Positions 18,494 to 20,966 of a stretch of DNA of 20,966 nt are shown one piece after another; position 1 is the stretch's first letter; each line of letters begins with the position of its first letter. The notes under the pieces are model-generated. The model saw nothing but the letters and a program-made list of their open reading frames with translations. It was not told the DNA's origin and searched no databases. The position numbers were made by a program, and so were the translations under genes. The stretch comes from a virus. The stretch lies in IMG/VR virus record IMGVR_UViG_3300018423_000089, positions 1-20,966 of that record. One strand, 5' to 3'.

Positions 18494-19067
18494 TGATAGT
18501 TTTAATGCTTATGTTAAATTCTTAGCATTGAAAAAACATTTTACGACGGACAATTACGATTACTTTAAATACAATGGAAAGGTACGTGCAAATTACGAAA
18601 CATTTATGTCTCGAAACGATGCCTATTCATTCGCAAAATTAGCGAAAAAAGATGATGTTCAAGGACTCATTTTAAGTAATCTTTTAATAAATAAAAACAT
18701 CTGGGTACGTGATTTGCTTGACAGCGAAGGCGAAGCCAGATATATGAATTGGAGGAAAAAGATAGAATCATTAGGTTATGTCTTCAAATCCGAGCTTGCT
18801 CATCTTAATGATGAATACAAGCGAAACTTTATATCAGTCGATGGACAACATCCTCTTGTGATGACATTGTTATTACAAAAGAAGATTAGTCTTGAGACGT
18901 TTACTATTTTAGCTTTCATGGCGAATATATTTTCGTACTGGAGTGAGAAAATAGTTGACAAACATGTTAGTTTTGATATAATAGACAAATCCAGAAAGTA
19001 TAAACCTTTCTTGGAGTTTGAACCAAATCGTTTTAAGACAATTGTTAAAGAACGGTTTGATATTTAA
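18462..19067 (+). CDS. 59: DNA helicase loader (gp59-like)
   Basis: A 201-residue all-helical basic protein, close to T4 gp59 (217 aa). gp59 loads gp41 helicase onto gp32-coated fork DNA. Recognisable stretches are ALKKHFTTDNYDYFKYNGKVR (T4 MIKQHMNGKYDVIKYNWCMR), FAKLAKKDDVQGLILSNLLINKNIWVRDL (T4 FQKLSEKY...LIFISNLVANQDAWIGDI) and LLLQKKISLETFTILAFMANIF (T4 LLQSNIISFETFILLDSFLNII). The ATG lies inside the end of gene 33 with a GAAGGAAG ribosome binding site. A promoter for gene 32 is embedded near its 3' end. Confidence 0.93.
   Translation: MNKISQTLASDDSFNAYVKFLALKKHFTTDNYDYFKYNGKVRANYETFMSRNDAYSFAKLAKKDDVQGLILSNLLINKNIWVRDLLDSEGEARYMNWRKKIESLGYVFKSELAHLNDEYKRNFISVDGQHPLVMTLLLQKKISLETFTILAFMANIFSYWSEKIVDKHVSFDIIDKSRKYKPFLEFEPNRFKTIVKERFDI
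18955..18982 (+). promoter_or_regulatory. Internal promoter for gene 32 inside gene 59
   Basis: TTGACA at 18955-18960, 16 bp spacer, TATAAT at 18977-18982, both perfect. The expected start near 18989 gives a ~118 nt leader to the gene 32 ATG. The leader contains an imperfect-free hairpin CAAATCGTT (19024-19032) / AACGGTTTG (19051-19059, one G-U pair). Separate high-level expression of SSB fits its stoichiometric role. Confidence 0.8.
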
Positions 19068-19106
19068 TACTACGCAATATAACGCTATACATAAGGAGAA
19101 CTAATT

Positions 19107-20033
19107 ATGGCACTAACAGACTTCTCTTCTCTGAAGAAGAATCGCACGAAGACCTTGGATAAGTTGAACTCTCAACTTGAAAAGATATCTTCAAAATCAT
19201 ACCAAGACCCTAACGCAGGAAAATTTTGGAAACCAACGAGAGACAAAGCCGGTAATGGATTCGCAGTAATCCGTTTCTTGCCTGCACCTCAAGGTGAAGA
19301 AATGCCTTTCGTAAGGTTGTGGGATCATGGATTCCAAGGACCTACAGGTTTATGGTATATCGAAAATTCACTAACCACATTGAACCAGGATGATCCTGTT
19401 TCTGAGTTTAATTCTAAACTGTGGAATAGTGGAGTTGAATCTGATAAAGACCAAGCACGTAAGCAAAAGCGCAGGCTCAAGTATACTGCTAATGTCTATA
19501 TCGTTAAAGATTCAGGCAATCCTGAAAACGAAGGTAAAGTATTCCTTTATCAATTCGGTAAGAAGATCTTTGATAAGTTGAATGATTTAATGAATCCAAC
19601 TTTTGAAGATGAGGATCCAGTAAATCCGTTTGACCTATGGGAAGGAGCAAACTTCCGTCTCAAAATCAGACAGTTTGAAGGTTATCCTAACTATGACAAG
19701 TCTGAGTTCGACCCTGCTTCACCATTGTCTGAAGACGATGCTGAGTTGGAAAGAATTTGGGGAGAACAACATTCTCTCGAAGAAATTGTTTCTGAAAAGA
19801 ACTTCAAGTCATATTCCGAGTTGAAAACTAAACTCTATCGTGTTCTTGATTTACAAAATGATGAACCGACTGCTTCTGCACCGGTAACTGAAACTGCTGA
19901 TGAATTGGATTTATCTGATATGTCCAACGATACAGCTGAACCAGTAATGGCAACGGCTGAACCTGATGTAGGCTCAACCGCTAGTGATGATGATGATGAC
20001 CTTAGTATCTTTAAGGAATTGGCACGTAGTTAA
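19107..20033 (+). CDS. 32: Single-stranded DNA-binding protein (gp32-like), cysteine-free
   Basis: A 308-residue gp32 homologue (T4 301 aa). It coats ssDNA and organises replication, recombination and repair. The basic N-terminal domain (SSLKKNRTKTLDKLNSQ) mediates cooperativity. The core contains FWKPTRDKAGNGFAVIRFLP, GLWYIENSLTTL, NPENEGKVFLYQFGKKIFDKLN and the DLWEGANFRLKIRQFEGYPNYDKSEF signature. The C-terminal tail is acidic (DDDDDLSIF). T4 binds zinc through His64 and the cysteines around CPVC; here the matching segment reads DDPVSEF (95-101) and the whole protein has no cysteine, so the zinc site is absent. AAGGAG lies 7 nt before the ATG. It has its own promoter within gene 59 and a strong terminator after it. 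Confidence 0.96.
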   Translation: MALTDFSSLKKNRTKTLDKLNSQLEKISSKSYQDPNAGKFWKPTRDKAGNGFAVIRFLPAPQGEEMPFVRLWDHGFQGPTGLWYIENSLTTLNQDDPVSEFNSKLWNSGVESDKDQARKQKRRLKYTANVYIVKDSGNPENEGKVFLYQFGKKIFDKLNDLMNPTFEDEDPVNPFDLWEGANFRLKIRQFEGYPNYDKSEFDPASPLSEDDAELERIWGEQHSLEEIVSEKNFKSYSELKTKLYRVLDLQNDEPTASAPVTETADELDLSDMSNDTAEPVMATAEPDVGSTASDDDDDLSIFKELARS

Positions 20034-20042
20034 TAACAGCAC

Positions 20043-20069
20043 GGAGGGTACTTCGGTGCCCTCCTTTTT
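20043..20069 (+). terminator. Strong Rho-independent terminator after gene 32
   Basis: GGAGGGTAC (20043-20051) pairs with GTGCCCTCC (20056-20064) around a C(TTCG)G tetraloop, followed by TTTTT (20065-20069). One T-G wobble pair only. It lies 10 nt after the gene 32 stop. Confidence 0.92.
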
Positions 20070-20080
20070 AAGGAGATTAT

Positions 20081-20365
20081 ATGTCTATAGAAAAAGAAAC
20101 CACAATACTTGATTTTGATTTTGGTTTTACTGCTGTTGACGCCGATGAATTAGAAGTAGTTCAACAAGCAAAGGAAGCAGTTACTACAACTGCAGCTTCT
20201 GCTGAACAGAACGCTGCTAAGGCTCAATTAATATATGATGCGGTTGTACCGCTATTGAATAACTTAAAAGCTAACCCAGAAAAGGATTACATATATTGGC
20301 CAAACCGATATGAGAAACTTGATGCGTTTGCCGATAAGTTACATCAAATTTTAAGTGGAGAATAA
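20081..20365 (+). CDS. Conserved hypothetical protein between gp32 and uvsX, 94 aa
   Basis: AAGGAG precedes the ATG, partly within the terminator tail. The N-terminus has the short FDFGFTAVDADELE motif, followed by an Ala-rich helix (QAKEAVTTTAASAEQNAAKAQLIYDAVVPLLNNLKA) and a C-terminal helical part with YIYWPNRYEKLDAFADKL. 'NPEKDYIYWPNR' is a motif I recall in small proteins next to uvsX in marine T4-like phages. Function unknown; position suggests a role in recombination or replication. Ends 2 nt before the uvsX ATG. Confidence 0.8.
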   Translation: MSIEKETTILDFDFGFTAVDADELEVVQQAKEAVTTTAASAEQNAAKAQLIYDAVVPLLNNLKANPEKDYIYWPNRYEKLDAFADKLHQILSGE

Positions 20366-20367
20366 TT

Positions 20368-20966
20368 ATGAGTTTACTCGATAAAATGTTAAAGGCCGGG
20401 TCAATAAAGCAGGCATCTGCTCTATCTGATTCTGCTTTCTTTAAAGATAAGGATCCTATTCAAACAGAACTACCTATTGTAAATATTGCATTTAGTGGTT
20501 CGTTAAAAGGTGGTCTTATCCCAGGTCTTACAGTTGTAGCAGGAGAATCAAAAAGTTTCAAAACTTTGCTCGGCTTATATTGTATGAAGGCTTATTTGAA
20601 AAAGTACCCGAAAGGTGTTGCTTTGTTATACGATTCTGAATATGGTATTACACCTGAGTATTTAGAATCTTTTGATATTGATACAACAAGAGTACTTCAC
20701 ATTCCAATTGAAGATGTTGAACAACTAAAGTTTGATATTACAAAAAGATTAGATGAAGTATCAAAAGGTGACAATGTATTCCTAATGATTGACTCAATCG
20801 GTAACCTTGCTTCGAAGAAAGAAGTTGAGGATGCTATGAATGAAAAATCAGTAGCGGATATGTCGAGAGCAAAAGCACTCAAGTCATTGTTCAGAATCAT
20901 TACACCTAAACTGACTACAAAGGATATTCCTTGTATCGCAGTTAACCATACATATAAAGAGATTGG
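20368..20966 (+). CDS. uvsX: UvsX RecA-like recombinase, N-terminal part (runs off window)
   Basis: ATG 20368 has GGAG upstream, and 199 residues are visible. UvsX forms presynaptic filaments on ssDNA and performs strand exchange. Walker A is the phage-specific GESKSFKT (59-66; T4 GPSKSFKS), with Phe in place of the usual Gly before Lys. Walker B is VFLMIDSIGNL, followed by a SKKEVEDAMNEKSVADM region (T4-like L1 loop area) and TTKDIPCIAVNHTY near the window edge. Its mediator UvsY is at the far left of the window. Confidence 0.95.
   Translation, partial: MSLLDKMLKAGSIKQASALSDSAFFKDKDPIQTELPIVNIAFSGSLKGGLIPGLTVVAGESKSFKTLLGLYCMKAYLKKYPKGVALLYDSEYGITPEYLESFDIDTTRVLHIPIEDVEQLKFDITKRLDEVSKGDNVFLMIDSIGNLASKKEVEDAMNEKSVADMSRAKALKSLFRIITPKLTTKDIPCIAVNHTYKEI

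Noticed and set aside
19024-19059. Autoregulatory pseudoknot like that of T4 gene 32
   Set aside because: A 9 bp hairpin exists but lies inside the gene 59 coding end, and I could not find a convincing second pseudoknot stem.
1-20966. CRISPR array, insertion sequence, integrase or attachment site
   Set aside because: No regularly spaced repeats, transposase or integrase motifs were seen. Inverted repeats found are terminators or promoters.

Overview
The window is a contiguous piece of an AT-rich genome of a T4-like (Tevenvirinae-type) marine myovirus. Evidence is a set of T4 replication and recombination genes in T4-like groupings: uvsY-uvsW; topoisomerase subunits 39 and 52; and 33-59-32 followed by uvsX. 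The host is inferred to be a marine alphaproteobacterium. That inference rests on a heme oxygenase plus a PcyX-like bilin reductase, the cyanophage/pelagiphage-style cysteine-free gp32, and a HesB/IscA-type Fe-S carrier. No photosynthesis gene is visible. The host is not proven by the sequence.

Layout. (1) 1-1838, minus strand: uvsW (truncated at the window edge), a small membrane protein, uvsY, and a tail-tube-like structural gene. (2) 1849-3291: two paralogous FkbM-type methyltransferase genes arranged tail to tail. (3) 3291-7283, minus: an early operon reading gp39 (topo II large subunit), a YkgJ-like cysteine-cluster protein, gp52 (topo II medium subunit), two small proteins and FkbM. It is driven by two consensus sigma70-like promoters with a structured ~60 nt element between them. 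(4) 7358-12299, plus: a rightward early region of about 18 small, tightly overlapping genes. It includes an HExxH metallopeptidase, a eukaryotic-type phosphomannomutase-like HAD enzyme, an SH3-barrel-like protein and three tRNA genes (Arg-TCT, Thr-TGT, Arg-ACG). (5) 12298-13928, plus: a late block with a tail-fibre-like structural protein and two unknowns, closed by a terminator. (6) 13955-16053, minus: a late operon of lipase, TM/coiled-coil protein, HesB/IscA and three small membrane proteins, one with a textbook EF-hand loop. (7) 16094-17475, plus: heme oxygenase and bilin reductase from a late promoter that overlaps, base for base, the promoter of the opposite lipase operon. (8) 17458-18153: a two-gene, less AT-rich moron-like cassette (exported two-Cys peptide and a one-TM protein) with its own control region and terminator. 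(9) 18087-20966, plus: gp33 (late co-activator), gp59 (helicase loader), gp32 (SSB), a conserved small protein and uvsX (truncated).

Regulation is unusually legible. Seven near-perfect TTGACA-N16/17-TATAAT promoters, mostly preceded by CTA, mark early units. TATAAATA or AATAAATA boxes mark late units. The most interesting points are the bilin-synthesis cassette under a bidirectional late promoter, a consensus promoter whose start point lies inside a terminator-like hairpin (18087-18153), the structured element at 7182-7242, the inverted FkbM pair with one degenerate motif, and the cysteine-cluster gene embedded between the two topoisomerase genes.
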